Assembly (NCBI RefSeq): GCF_029633865.1
Contig: NC_079212.1
Location: forward strand, 81,560,672-81,624,671
Origin: Lampris incognitus
Lineage: Eukaryota > Chordata > Actinopteri > Lampriformes > Lampridae
DNA length: 64,000 bases
Direction: 5' to 3'
Positions 19,767 to 30,842 of the stretch are shown here, in pieces (the first letter of the stretch is position 1; the number at the start of each line of letters is the position of its first letter). A model generated the notes under the pieces. That model worked only from the letters and a program-made list of their open reading frames with translations, had not been told where the DNA came from and made no database searches. The position numbers and the translations under genes were made by a program.

Positions 19767-20096
19767 AAAGACGACCAAATTTCTCTCACAAATCTTTTGT
19801 CATGAATGCTTTCACATGTTAAAAAATCAGGACCAAAATGCTAGGAATATGCTCGTTATCTTACATTAATCATTTTCCTCTCTATTGACGCCCATTATAA
19901 GGAAAAAGCTTAATGCACCAAAACAGCGATCAATGATCACCAAATTTCTCTCGGACATCTCTTGTCATAAACACTTCCACCTTTCAAAAAAAATCAAGAC
20001 TGAAATCCTGTGAGTATGGATATCATTTTACATTACGCGTTTTCCTCTACATTATTTATAATTAATTATGTGTACATTAGTTTTACATTACATTAC

Positions 20097-20150
20097 CCAT
20101 CCATCCATCCATTATCCAAACCGCTTATCCTGTGCTCAGTGTCGCGGAAA
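20097..20150 (-). mobile_element. SINE 3'-end fragment
   Basis: ATCCATCCATTATCCAAACCG and GCTTATCCTGTGCTC match the inverse 3' end of the same SINE; nothing else of the element is here. Confidence 0.65.
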
Positions 20151-20410
20151 GGCTACATTATTTTTTTAACAATCATTTATTAAAGAAAATGCAGCAATAT
20201 GTTGTACAAAAATAGAAAAAAATGTCATACACGGGGCATTTTCCGTTTTTTCGTTTTCTTCCCAACCCAAAACACCATTAACCCCCTACCTTACACCCCA
20301 TCCCGCAGGACTCTTCCACAGGAAATGAATTACTATAGTCGTATAAATAAAGATAGAAATTACGGTAAATAAAATGAAGTAAATATAATAGAACACTACA
20401 ATTCAGTATA

Positions 20411-20646
20411 GGCGGCACGGTGGCGCAGTGGTTAGCGCGGTCGCCTCACAGCAAGAAGGTCCTGTGTTCGAGCCCTGGGGTAGTCCAACCTTGGGGGTGG
20501 TCCCGAGTCGTCCTGTGTGGAGTTTGCATTTCTCCCCGTGTCTGCGTGGGTTTCCTCCGGGGGCTCCCACAGGGGGCTCCCCCAGTCCAAAGACATGTAG
20601 GTCAGGTGAATCGGCCGTACTAAATTGTCCCTAGGGGTGTGGGTGT

Positions 20647-20691
<45 letters not shown>

Positions 20692-20843
20692 TGCGCGCGC
20701 GTGCACGCGCGTCGGCCCTGTGTGATGGCATGGCGGCCTGTCCAGGGTGTTTCCCCACCTGCCGCCCAATGACTGCTGCGATAGGCTCCAGCATCCCCGC
20801 GACCCCGAGAGCAGGATAAGCGGTTTGGAAAATGGGTGGATGG
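20411..20843 (+). mobile_element. tRNA-derived SINE, full length
   Basis: A tRNA-like head with A box (GTGGCGCAGTGGTTAGCG) and B box (GTTCGAGCC), a conserved body (GTCTGCGTGGGTTTCCTC, CAGTCCAAAGACATGTAGGT), a GT tract at 20636-20690, the TAGGCTCCAGCATCCC block and a GGATGG tail. RNA polymerase III promoter boxes are both present. Contains an extra copy of a GGGGGCTCCCAC-like stretch near 20560-20585. Confidence 0.88.
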
Positions 20844-20849
20844 AATTCA

Positions 20850-22030
20850 GAAAAAGAAATAGAGATGTATGAGAGTATCGGTATAAATTGTACTCATGAA
20901 AGAAGGGAAAAAATAAGATAAATACACACAATGAATAAAAGCAGTCGCTAATTACACCAAGACTGTTGCAGTACTGCTGAGAGTCCATATAACCCCATTA
21001 ACCATGTGTAAGTCCCCTTAAAGAGGGGCTGGGGGGCAAACAGGCAACAAGGCAGACAGGACGACAGCACGCCTCCGCTATGAAATTTCGCTGGCGGGTA
21101 GTCGATCAAAATAACTGATTAATGGTTGCCAATGGGAAAATAATTTGTCAGTGGAACCCCTCATGGAGAATTTAATTTTTTCCAAATGTCAAGAAGGGCA
21201 TTACATCGCGTATCCAGGATTTAAATGATGGGGTAGAGAGGATTTTCCTAGCAAGATAATGCTTCTGCGTGCAATTAGGAAGGTAAAGGCAACAACGTTA
21301 GCTTGAATATTAGTTGTGATGTTATCTTCTGTTGGTTTTCCAAAAACGGCTATGTGAGGAGATGGTGAAATTTGCATCTGTGTTACTGTTAAATATTCCC
21401 CAAACCTAAATAATTTGGGGTACTACCAGAACATATGTGTTAGATCACACGGAGAAAGTTGGCATCTATTGCATTTATCTTCGATTGTATCTGGGTCAAT
21501 TTTGGAAAGCTTAACCTTACTATAGTGGAGTCTACGAAACATCTTAATCTGGATAAGGCTAAGCCGGCACAAGAGGAGGATGGGTAATAGTTTTTAGGGC
21601 TTCTTCCCAGAATTGATCAGAGAAAGTAGTCTGTAACTCGCTCGCCCAGTTTGCTGTAATTTTCTCTAAAATAGATTCGTTTGTAGGTAGCAAACGGTCA
21701 TAAAGGTAAGAGGTAAAGGGCATAAAGGCCCTTTGTTAAAGTATCTGCCATGAGTATGTGATCTGTGCCAGTGGCAGGTGGAATTTTAGGGAAGACCAAA
21801 GAATGAGTCCTCGCAAAGTCCCGTAGTTGAAAGTACCTAAAAAGTCTGAATTGTTTAGTTCAAAAGTGGCACAAAATTAGTCAAAGCTGGCAAATGACCC
21901 GTCCACATATAAGACCCCCAAGCAGTGCAAGCCCTTTCTAGCCAAGTACATAAACCTAGGACCCATTCTAGCAGGTAAAAAAGATGGTTATTGCAAATAG
22001 AAGTTGATCGAGGGGAGGTGGATCACTTAA
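20850..22030 (-). pseudogene. L1/Tx1-type LINE, ORF2 C-terminus and 3' UTR
   Basis: On the minus strand, broken frames give WASELQTTFSDQFWEEALK, RRLHYSKVKLSKIDPDTIE, CNRCQLSPCDLTHMFW (the Cys-rich C-terminal knuckle of L1 ORF2), and SPSPHIAVFGKPTEDN. Upstream of that, GVLYVDGSFASFD matches the region just before. Frames shift several times. The left part is 3' UTR. Confidence 0.75.
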
Positions 22031-22150
22031 AATATCGTCCTATTTGGGCCCATAACTTCAAGGTGGCAATATTGGTGGAATTAGCTGTATATTTTGAGGG
22101 AGATGTGGGCAGGGTATCACATGCAAGAGGCTAGGGTGAAAAGGATATAC

Positions 22151-22386
22151 TGTGGGAGCGCAGGAATGAGGAGACGGAGAGATCGAGTCGAGTCAATTCC
22201 GTTTACCCGCCACACAAAACAACACCGATACAGCACAATCTCTCGTGGCAACCAGCTAACCGCTAGGCTGCTGCAAACATGGCTCAACCTGGAAACTCTA
22301 AGCCGTGCCTACGTCAGCACTCTGAATGTCTGCCTTAAAGGAACAGCAACCCCTGGTGAATCTACCCTCAATCGTGTACCGCCACA
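22151..22386 (-). repeat. Possible solo LTR related to Gypsy-A
   Basis: The plus strand reads TGTGGGAGCGCAGGAATGAGG... to GTGTACCGCCACA, with 5-bp complementary ends and a CAGGAATGAGGA block shared with the Gypsy-A LTR. No target duplication is evident, so this is only a candidate. Confidence 0.4.
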
Positions 22387-22959
22387 ACAGAGTCTCACAC
22401 GTTTTCGTTAAAAACATACGAATTTAATCAAATACATTTCGTGACTATATACGAAAAGAACGTATCAATATAACGGGCGTCGACTTCCTGGTTCCCGGTT
22501 TACGTTGTCCGGCTATAGTTTTCCGGTGGAAACAACCACATGTTTCATTTGGAGGAAATAAAATAAAATAGATGGATGGATTACGTTTATTTGGTCCAAC
22601 CGAGTAACGTTACGGAGAAACGGTGGTTAATGGTAGCCGTCAGTACGTGAATGACGTTATTTCGCGAATAGTGGGGACGAGCGGGCGGTCTGTGTATTAT
22701 TGATATAATGTGAATTCTTACTTAAGGTCGTAAACTGTTTATTTATTTAATTTGCCTCGGCGAACTTAACATAGCAGCCATGTATGTGGCAACACAGGTT
22801 GAATTGCTGGTAGCCCACATTTTACATAGTAGTTAAAGGTACCGTATAGACTTGTGTGCGCGCATCTACTGCATTCTAGAACGGCAACACAAAACGTGCA
22901 CTGTAATAATAATAACAATAATAATAATAATAACAACAATGATAATAATAAGCAGTATC
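22387..22959. other. Upstream of the KDZ-like gene, no coding seen
   Basis: Contains an (AAT)n-like stretch at about 22904-22951 and otherwise unique-looking AT-rich sequence. Confidence 0.4.
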
Positions 22960-23090
22960 TTTAGGAAGGGATCGAGCGACCAAGGGAACAACGGAGGAAG
23001 GACACGTTGTTATTGGAACTACACCTTCGCGCGCCAATCTCAATGTCCCATGCGCAAAACGGCGCTGCGCTCATTGCGACGTCGACTCTG
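22960..23090 (+). promoter_or_regulatory. Possible first (leader) exon of the KDZ-like gene
   Basis: A CpG-rich block, unlike its AT-rich surroundings, with a CCAAT sequence, ends at a strong donor CTCTG|GTAAGTTG (GT at 23091). It would join an acceptor upstream of 23926. Two frames are open across it, so I cannot say whether it is coding. Confidence 0.4.
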
Positions 23091-23814
23091 GTAAGTTGAA
23101 GACGTGTCCATCAGGCTTTATCTTACGCACATAGTAGCATGTGCAGTTCTGTTTGAGAGCGTTTTGGCTACAATACACACGTTTCTGCCATGTTACTCAT
23201 TTGTTTGTCAAAGTATGGCCTAAACGTTTGGTCCAAATAGTTAATGAGAGTGGAATTAGATCGCTAATAATGTCAGCTAGCTAGCATGCTAGCAAGCATG
23301 TTAGCTAGCTAGCATAGTCCGCAGAGCTAATGCGTTGCAAAGTGGGGAAGGGGGTTGCTATTTTTTGGAGAATGGAGAGCCTCACAAATGACTTTTTCTG
23401 GCTAACACAACAATTTCGTGTAACTGACTTGCTAACCTAGTTGACTAACAGTCCTTATAGCTTGTACATAGCAATAGCATGACATGAGCCCATGTTTTGC
23501 CACGAGTTGCTAGCTCATAGCTGCATTAGCCAACTCGGATCACCGGTATACTGTAGCTCGAGCGGTCGGAGAAGATGAGGGTTTCTCTAACCTCCAAAAA
23601 AAGACAACATTGGATGAGTATTACTGTATGTGGCAATATAGTATTCAGCCCTCTTTTCCTTGTCATTGCAGCTCCAGTCAGTCATTGTTTTTGCCCCACC
23701 CTTGGATCACTCAATATTATTAAACCCAAAGGCTCTTTTAAGAGCCAACCTCTGTCATTCTGTCTGTCTGTCCTTCCGCCCACCCATCCATCCTTCTCTT
23801 TCATACTCCTGCCT

Positions 23815-23915
23815 ATCTGTCAGTCTCTCACTCTCTTGTTTTCTGTCAGTCTCTCACTCTCTTGCCTGTTTGTCAGTCTCTCACACTCTTGCTATCCATC
23901 TCTCACGCTCTTGTC
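23815..23915 (+). repeat. Short imperfect tandem repeat (TCTCTCACTCTCTTG)
   Basis: Four to five imperfect units around TCTCACTCTCTTG lie directly upstream of the first supported KDZ coding exon. Confidence 0.75.
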
Positions 23916-23925
23916 TATTTCATCC

Positions 23926-26900
23926 ATGGCTTCCAACATGGACCACATCCGCGACCACACTTATGGAATGCGCATTGGACATGCTTTCAACAATGAAGCT
24001 GTCTTGACTGGAGACATGTTGGACCAGGCCTATCAGGAGGGCAGGCGCATTGCACTTGCTCTGAGGCATGAAATTGATTATGCTGAAGACGTGGATGAGC
24101 ACTTACTGGACGAGGCCTACCAGGAGGGGAGGGGCATGGCACTCCATGTGAAGCACGATGCTGTCCCAACTGAAGCCAGGGTTAGTGTTTTAATAGCAAT
24201 TTGTGTGGATTTACATTTTCAGTTTCAAAACAGTACCTTCATCATTATTGTTAAATTTCAGTCTTACAAGAATTGTCACACACAGAATGCGCAAAGAAAG
24301 GTCACCCAGCCGATAAAAAGGGACCATGCAGGACGAGGCAAGCCAAGAGGGAGATGTGGAGGACGGCGTCGAGCCTCAACTGCTGGTACCTCCTAAACAA
24401 ATTTGAAATTCATTAAGTCTCATTGATTTACTATGTAACTAATCATTCATGTCACTGCTTCTCTGACTACAAAGTGATCACAGGATCAGCGTTTATACTT
24501 GTGGTGGTAGCAGGGGTGGGGTATGATCAGACTCTGCTATTGCTAGATTTGATACTTTTCGATACGTTGGCAGCCATGAATATACTTGGGCAGCCTGCAA
24601 AGTATTTACTATGTGTTGGAAACCCTACGGGTTCTAATGATTAGCCAATCAACGCCAAGGATGGGACTAACAGTGTTGTCAAGCTGTTGTTGAGCGTCGT
24701 CATTTGTAGTGTAATGAACATGTGAATAGATTGTCGCTATTTTGCCTTAACCTTCAAAACATGTTAGGGTTCTCCTAATCTCTTTCTATTCTTGCATGTC
24801 TTGTTTTACAGTCACATGCCCTGGTACGGAGGACTCCCAGGCCACGACTATTGCAGGGAATTCCCAGCCAAGAGTGTTTGCTCAAGAAGAGTTTGGTAAG
24901 ATTGTCCACATAGATCGCATCATCCTGAAATCTTAAAGATACCACACAGGGTATCAATTGGCCATGGTATAGGACGCTATACTATTTGGGGTTATATCTC
25001 AGTAAAGCACCCTGCCACCATTCATTCATTGCACCATAGACATGTTTCACTTGGTCTGTAATACTGCATCTACAGATAAAATTTTTGTCATTCACCCTGT
25101 TGATCCAAGTAATCCTTAGTTTAGATGTTTAGTAATTTGCAACTGATCAGACGTAATTATTCATATACAGGCATGGTACTGTTCGATTTTCAACGACCCT
25201 TTATGGCCTTTGAGCACTCAAATGGAAGTAGAGATTTCAAGTTCTCTATTGCACCTTTAACATATTCAACATGCTTTTGCATTTCCTTCATAGACCGAAA
25301 CATGGAGAGGCTGTCAATGACTTCTGGGTCATTCCATACTGATTTGCCTGCTGTGCCTCTGCAAAGCTCCTCGTCTTGGTCCTTGCGTCAGCTGACAGCC
25401 CAAGAACAGTGGAAGGAAGCTCGGCCAGACCACCTGCAATATCTACTGGCAACTGAGGCTGTTGGCCAGGAGTTGTGCTCTATCTGCCATCAGGCTGCTG
25501 TTATAAGGTTGGAGTCAGATGTCTGCAGCTCTCTTCAGTTTTTGTAAATAGTTTAGTTTACACACTGTTATCATAGGCTGAATAAATACGGAAGGACATG
25601 TCCTAACAAAAGGACATGGCTCAATCTTACTCCCATTTATTCCAACCAAATGCAAAGTTGAAAATATATGGCACGTCTTATTTGCTTATGAAATAATTAT
25701 CTGTTTTTCTTTGCATAGGTGCAGAGACTGCCTTCCCGATGAGTGGTTGTGTGAGGCCTGTGATGTGTTGCACCATAAAAGATGGCCACTCCACAACAGA
25801 GACAGCGTGGTGGATGGCTTCCTCAAGGCCATCCCACCATCCACATGCTATACTAAAGGGGAAACTGGACACTACATCTCACACAAGCAAGGTACATATG
25901 CTATGTGTTTTTACTCACTCACTATTAAGGCATTATTTTATGTTCTCAAATTTTTGATTGGTAGTTATTTCTGTGAGAGTGTATGACATTAAAATATACA
26001 TGTTTCTATTCTGTCTGTTATGCAAATAACATGTTTCTATTTTATTTTCTGTCAGCTTCCATTTTACCCACAGTGCGCGCACCACAGCTATGCTCATGTG
26101 AAGTTGCTGACGTCACTATGTCTCCAGGCAGAGAAGTCATCCTTATCACCATAAATGGTAAAAAGTTGTCCTTTTATACTTCATATCTGTTAGCATAATG
26201 ACATGTCATTGTCTACTACTACTACTTTCGGCTGCTCCCGTTAGGGGTCGCCACAGCGGATCATCCGTTTCCATTTCTTCCTGTCTTCTGCGTCTTCCTC
26301 TGTCACACCAGCCACCTGCATGTCTTCTCTCACCACATCCATAAACCTCCTCTTTGGCCTTCCTCTTCTCCTCTTCCCTGGCAGCTCCATATTCAGCATC
26401 CTTCTCCCAATATACTCAGCATCTCTCCTCCACACATGTCCGAGCCATCTCAATCTTGCCTCTCTTGCTTTGTCTCCAAACCGTCCAACCTGAGCGGTCC
26501 CTCTAATATAATCGTTCCTAATCCTGTCCTTCTTCGTTACTCCCAGTGAAAATCTTAGCATCTTCAACTCTGCCACCTCCAGCTCTGCCTCCTGTCTTTT
26601 CGTCAGTGCCACTGTCTCCAAACCATATAACATAGCTGGTCTCACAACCATCTTGTAAACTTTCCCTTTAACTCTTGCTGATACCCTTCTGTCGCAAATC
26701 ACATGTCATTGTCTAAATTGTTTAAATATATCACCAGGACGGTTCGACTTGCACATGCCTGTTCATGTGTGCAATATCTGCCTGCAACGCTGGACCCCGG
26801 ATCTTAAAGATCTAATCAAGAGTGGTTATTTGCCAGCCTCTTCACATTCCCAGACCCTGTACACTATTGACCTCTTCCACTCATTCCAAGACCTGAAGGT

Positions 26901-28834
26901 CATTTCACCTGGCTTTTCCAGGCAAGCTTTTGCAAAGTTGCTGGAACATCGCACTCGGCATGCTGGAAGAGTTAAGTGTAATAGAACAAATGTCTTCATA
27001 ATTATTATTATATTGTTAAATAGACAATACCCATATGTTCATAATTATGTACACTTCAGTCAGGGCAAATCAATGGGGATGCACTTCAGCGGAGCTTCCT
27101 GGAGTTCAGCTATTGCTCGTTTGAGGAGGACCAGCTCTGCTGTGCGACCCCGTTCACCTGCCCCGCCTGTACCCCAGAAATGGTGGCTGTAGCAGCTGAT
27201 GGAAACCGGAAGCTTTACCGCTTTAAACGATCCAGCGGGTGTGTCTTTTGGTTGTGGTCTTTTTGTTGAATTTGGTCTTTAGGACAACGGGAATGGTTTA
27301 CTGATGTTATGGTTGTTTTTTTTTTTCTTTAGCTTCGAAAACACTGCATTTTTTGAAGGGCTGTTTCTTGCCAAGGACAGTAAGGTGTCAGCTTTTGTTG
27401 ACACCATTAGGACTGCAGTGAAAAGCGTAAATCTTACACCAGCCAAGTATACATTAATCATGTTGTTACTGTATGTACTCACCACATACTAGTGGGCTAT
27501 TCAGCTACTCCCGATACCAATGGGTATTAAGTGAAAGGAATGTTAATGATGCTGTAGTACCTGTGTTTCAAATGTTTCTGTTAATGCACTGTTCTCACAG
27601 ACGCAAGGCAAAGCAACATGCGGTGCTTCGCAGTGGGCAGCAGCCAGGGAAACCTCACGGAGGGCCAGTAAACTCGATGAGGAGGGCGTTGAGGTAGCCG
27701 TGTGTCGCCATGGCTACCTCTTGAAAGGCCTAAATATGTACCGGGGTGAAATTTTTGCCTACCCTCTGTATCTCCAGAGAGAAATTCAGGCCACAGCAAA
27801 TGTCAAATTCTTTGCCATGGATGTCACCTGCAAGTACTGGCCATACCTCCAAAAGGTAGTGGCTGCCCTTCCACCACTCCAGGGGCTCTTGCAGATGAGG
27901 CCATTCCTCAGCATCATGCATGCCAGGGCTCATGCCACAAAGTGTGAGGTATATTTTCATTTTTTCAATTTATTATGTATTGTTTTATAAAGAAACAATA
28001 TTGAGATTCAGCTCAAGATTCCATGTCAATTTTCATGCACTGCTGCTAATATCAGTGTTCAGTCCATTGTCAGTGGCAGGGGCAGGGTTCTCCGGGTGTT
28101 TCGTGATCAAAGGCAGGGCCACTGGTACTTTTGATCAATCCAGCTTCCTGACTACATTCATTGTCTCCTTTAACAGCTTAAATGGAGTGGCAGGAATCAG
28201 GAGGGAGCGGGCACAACGGCTGGTGAAGAGGTTGAGCAGGTGAACAGCTACCTCTCCCGTTGTGCTCTGACAACAAAATATATGTCTAAAGCAGGTTGGT
28301 CACTTTCAGCACTTTTCCAGCACCCAATCCCTACTCATCTCAACTCTACTCTCTTCAACTGTACCTTACTGTACTCACTCTCACTTCGTTTTCTAATTTT
28401 CTTTTAAAAAAGTGGCATTGTATCTATCCTGAAGTGTGTCATCTTCTCACATTGTTCTATAATTTGCGGTCCATAATGACATTCTCTACTTCCAACAGCC
28501 CGTGTGGACATGCTGACTGTCCATGCAATGGAATGGAACAGGCACAAGGGAGACAATCTCCACAAGGCCCTCTCCACAAGATATGTGAAGGTATGTCCTG
28601 TATTCATGTTTGTTGTATCATTATGTGTTTGTGTATCTGGTTAAACCCACATGCGTGAAGCAGATTTGGGTGACTGTACCTGACTTGAAATTGATGCTGA
28701 AAATATTTCTGTCTTTCAGACTTGTCAAAGAGCTGTGGAGGAGACAGCAAGACTTCTAGAGCTCAGAGAAGAGGTCCATTGCTCAGAGGAGATGGCACTG
28801 CAGTGGGTTATGGATGTTCAGGAATGGGCTGGGG
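23926..28834 (+). CDS. KDZ-type transposase-like gene, 13 in-phase exons, 3' end not found
   Basis: Exons by splice sites and frame: 23926-24180, 24262-24385, 24812-24895, 25294-25507, 25719-25891, 26056-26157, 26738-26970, 27060-27238, 27333-27426, 27601-27948, 28177-28294, 28499-28590, 28720-28834. All introns are GT-AG and the frame stays open for about 710 codons. The N-terminus has a duplicated AYQEGRRIALALRHE-like unit. A cysteine cluster follows (LCSICHQAAVIRCRDC, WLCEACDVLHHKRWPLHN), as in the CxC-type clusters before KDZ transposases, then SPGREVILITING, VCNICLQRW, LHMPVH, CATPFTCPAC. The KDZ core has CGASQWAAARETSRR, SKLDEEGVEVAVCRHGYLLK, EIFAYPLYLQREI, VKFFAMDVTCKYWPYL (a likely catalytic aspartate), MHARAHATKCE and EEVEQVNSYLSRCALTTKYM. 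No exon is found after 28834; a Tc1 hairpin and gypsy debris follow. KDZ proteins are DDE-type transposases; this could be a transposon copy or a domesticated gene. Confidence 0.82.
26216..26700 (-). mobile_element. 5'-truncated RTE-like LINE in a KDZ intron
   Basis: The minus strand encodes the LINE C-terminus ([20 protein letters not shown], then LRWLGHVWRRDAEYIGRRML, RPKRRFMDVVREDMQVAG, IRCGDP-stop near 26241), followed by a short 3' UTR and a GTA repeat tail. It is flanked by a 15-bp duplication (ACATGTCATTGTCTA at 26201-26215 and 26701-26715). It belongs to the same family as 12612-13372. Confidence 0.9.
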
Positions 28835-29001
28835 GTAAGGATGACAGGAAATCATATCTCTCCCATCTCTTTTTGTCCTTTTTTTGCATTTATATCTGTA
28901 CTTTCAGAAGTAGCTGTTATTGAATGCTGAAAAAATAGTGCAATACATATACAAACTGTGAAGTAGGTGTGCGATTAAATGATTTTGTTCGATTAAATAT
29001 C
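28835..29001. other. KDZ intron remnant up to the Tc1 hairpin
   Basis: Follows the donor GTAAGG at 28835 and holds no coding sequence that I recognise. Confidence 0.5.
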
Positions 29002-29382
29002 TACACTACCGTTCAAAAGTTTGGGATCACCCAAACAATTTCGTGTTTTCCATGAAAAGTCACACTTATTCACCACCATATGTTGTGAAATGAATAGAAA
29101 ATAGAGTCAAGACATTGACAAGGTTAGAAATAATGATTTGTATTTGAAATAAGATTTTTTTTACATCAAACTTTGCTTTCGTCAAAGAATCCTCCATTTG
29201 CAGCAATTACAGCATTGCAGACCTTTGGCATTCTAGCTGTTAATTTGTTGAGGTAATCTGGAGAAATTGCACCCCACACTTCCAGAAGCAGCTCCCACAA
29301 GTTGGATTGGTTGGATGGGCACTTCTTTGAGCAGATTGAGTTTCTGGAGCATCACATTTGTGGGGTCAATTAAACGCTCAAA

Positions 29383-29577
29383 ATGGCCAGAAAAAGAGAA
29401 CTTTCATCTGAAACTCGACAGTCTATTCTTGTTCTTAGAAATGAAGGCTATTCCATGCGAGAAATTGCTAAGAAATTGAAGATTTCCTACACCGGTGTGT
29501 ACTACTCCCTTCAGAGGACAGCACAAACAGGCTCTAACAGGTACTATTTAATGAAGATGCCAGTTGGGGACCTGTGA
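29383..29577 (+). pseudogene. Tc1 transposase N-terminus, left arm
   Basis: MARKRELSSETRQSILVL and EGYSMREIAKKLKISYTGVY form the first helix-turn-helix DNA-binding unit. The match ends at 29538 where the arm ends, and the frame runs into the spacer. The catalytic DDE domain is absent. Confidence 0.85.
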
Positions 29578-29821
29578 GGCGTCTGTTTCTCAAACTAGAG
29601 ACTCTAATGCACTTATCTTCTTGCTCAGTTGTGCAACGCGGCCTCCCACTTCTTTTTCTACTCTGGTTAGAGCCTGTTTGTGCTGTCCTCTGAAGGGAGT
29701 AGTACACACCGGTGTAGGAAATCTTCAATTTCTTAGCAATTTCTCGCATGGAATAGCCTTCATTTCTAAGAACAAGAATAGACTGTCGAGTTTCAGATGA
29801 AAGTTCTCTTTTTCTGGCCAT
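29534..29821 (-). pseudogene. Tc1 transposase N-terminus, right arm (slightly longer)
   Basis: Same start as the left arm, then the frame continues through the spacer with RKRSGRPRCTTEQEDKCI and NRRLTGPQLASSLN, the linker and second helix-turn-helix seen in Tc1 proteins, before stopping at about 29534. The catalytic domain is missing. Confidence 0.85.
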
Positions 29822-30204
29822 TTTGAGCGTTTAATTGACCCCACAAATGTGATGCTCCAGAAACTCAATCTGCTCAAAGAAGTGCCCATCCAACCAATCC
29901 AACTTGTGGGAGCTGCTTCTGGAAGCGTGGGGTGCAATTTCTCCAGATTACCTCAACAAATTAACAGCTAGAATGCCAAAGGTCTGCAATGCTGTAATTG
30001 CTGCAAATGGAGGATTCTTTGACGAAAGCAAAGTTTGATGTAAAAAAAATCTTATTTCAAATACAAATCATTATTTCTAACCTTGTCAATGTCTTGACTC
30101 TATTTTCTATTCATTTCACAACATATGGTGGTGAATAAGTGTGACTTTTCATGGAAAACACAAAATTTTTTGGGTGATCCCAAACTTTTGAACGGTAGTG
30201 TATA

Positions 30205-30343
30205 TGTTGTATTCTGTACGGTAATTACCTTAGGCAGAGTAAGAGGGAAGGAGAGCAAATCACAGCACGCTGGTCGTCTCGCGTCACTCATGTATTAAGT
30301 GAGGGAGAGGGGCGCGATCTCCCCCTACTGGAGCCCCAAGGCA
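30205..30343 (-). repeat. Element F LTR, left piece
   Basis: TGTTGTATTCTGTACGGTAA... matches the LTR at 47672-48011. It stops at ...CCCCAAGGCA, and the same LTR resumes at 34768 with 25 bp overlapping (CTCCCCC.ACTGGAGCCCC), so something is inserted here. Confidence 0.75.
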
Positions 30344-30572
30344 CTACTCAAGGAAAGTGAGCTAGCTCTAGCTAAGGCTATTCGTATGTGTCAAATAAGT
30401 GAACTAGCTGAGCAACACAACAAAACTCTGACCACTCCAATACATGCCCCAGTCAGCGTGGATGCTGTCCAATATCCAAAAGCCTTTAGAAAAAAGCGGA
30501 AGGCAGTCAGATTAACGTCGCAAAGTGAACAAACTTCCACAACAGGGATTACGGTGGAAATCACCCACCAAG
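30344..30572 (+). pseudogene. Gypsy-G gag fragment
   Basis: CTACTCAAGG... encodes LLKESELALAKAIRMCQISE and RKAVRLTSQSEQTSTTGIT, nearly the same as 38853-39060. The piece between GIT and the zinc knuckle is shortened, and the frame ends where the Gypsy-E LTR starts. Confidence 0.85.
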
Positions 30573-30763
30573 TGAAGTAATACTTGGGGTAGTATTGGAC
30601 GAGGATCAATGACCACACCGGGTTATAGAACTCAAGTTTAATCGCGGCTCAGTAGGCAGACGTAATAACCATACATGGTAGTGGTGTAACCATAATAACA
30701 GTCCGGGTAGTACATAACACCTAGTGTAGTTCCAGTGTATATACATGGCGTTATATCACTACA
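30573..30763 (-). repeat. Gypsy-E 3' LTR
   Basis: On the plus strand TGAAGTAATACTTGGGG...ATATCACTACA, followed by TCCCCCC, the polypurine tract in inverse. The TGAAGTAATACTTGGGG end is shared with the Gypsy-H LTR at 47336. Confidence 0.72.
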
Positions 30764-30842
30764 TCCCCCCTGTTTAGTTTTCAATTTTTACAGTATCAAA
30801 ATATAAACATATTCAGAGCCTTCCTTTTGTGTGTGATTGTCT

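Larger units (their letters stand above)
19290..20060. repeat. Two-unit tandem repeat, about 165 bp, first unit split by a SINE
   Basis: Blocks such as ACCAAATTTCTCTC, TCTTTTGTCAT/TCTCTTGTCAT and CATTTTCCTCT/CGTTTTCCTCT recur at about 165-bp spacing (from about 19773 and 19939). The SINE sits in the first unit next to a GATCA sequence. Confidence 0.6.
29004..30200. mobile_element. Tc1-type hairpin element with two inverted 535-bp arms
   Basis: Left arm 29004-29538 and right arm 29666-30200 are inverse copies (three differences noticed by eye), separated by a 127-bp spacer. The ends CACTACCGTTCAAAAGTTTG are those of a common fish Tc1 family, and TA flanks both sides (29002-29003, 30201-30202). 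Each arm carries the start of the transposase gene. Confidence 0.92.

Noticed and set aside
19022..19805. Long frames reading HTHTHT and HPSIHPS repeats
   Set aside because: They are translations of the (CA)n and (CATC)n microsatellites of a SINE.
20411..20480. A possible tRNA gene
   Set aside because: A and B boxes are present, but the sequence continues into a SINE body and tail; it is a SINE head.
23575..23925. Upstream extension of the first KDZ exon with a hydrophobic stretch
   Set aside because: It is translated from CT-rich repeats; the first supported start is the ATG at 23926.
27473..27697. An alternative frame for KDZ exon 27601-27948
   Set aside because: It ends early; the other frame is open for 116 codons, matches KDZ motifs and fits phase 0 from a donor at 27427.
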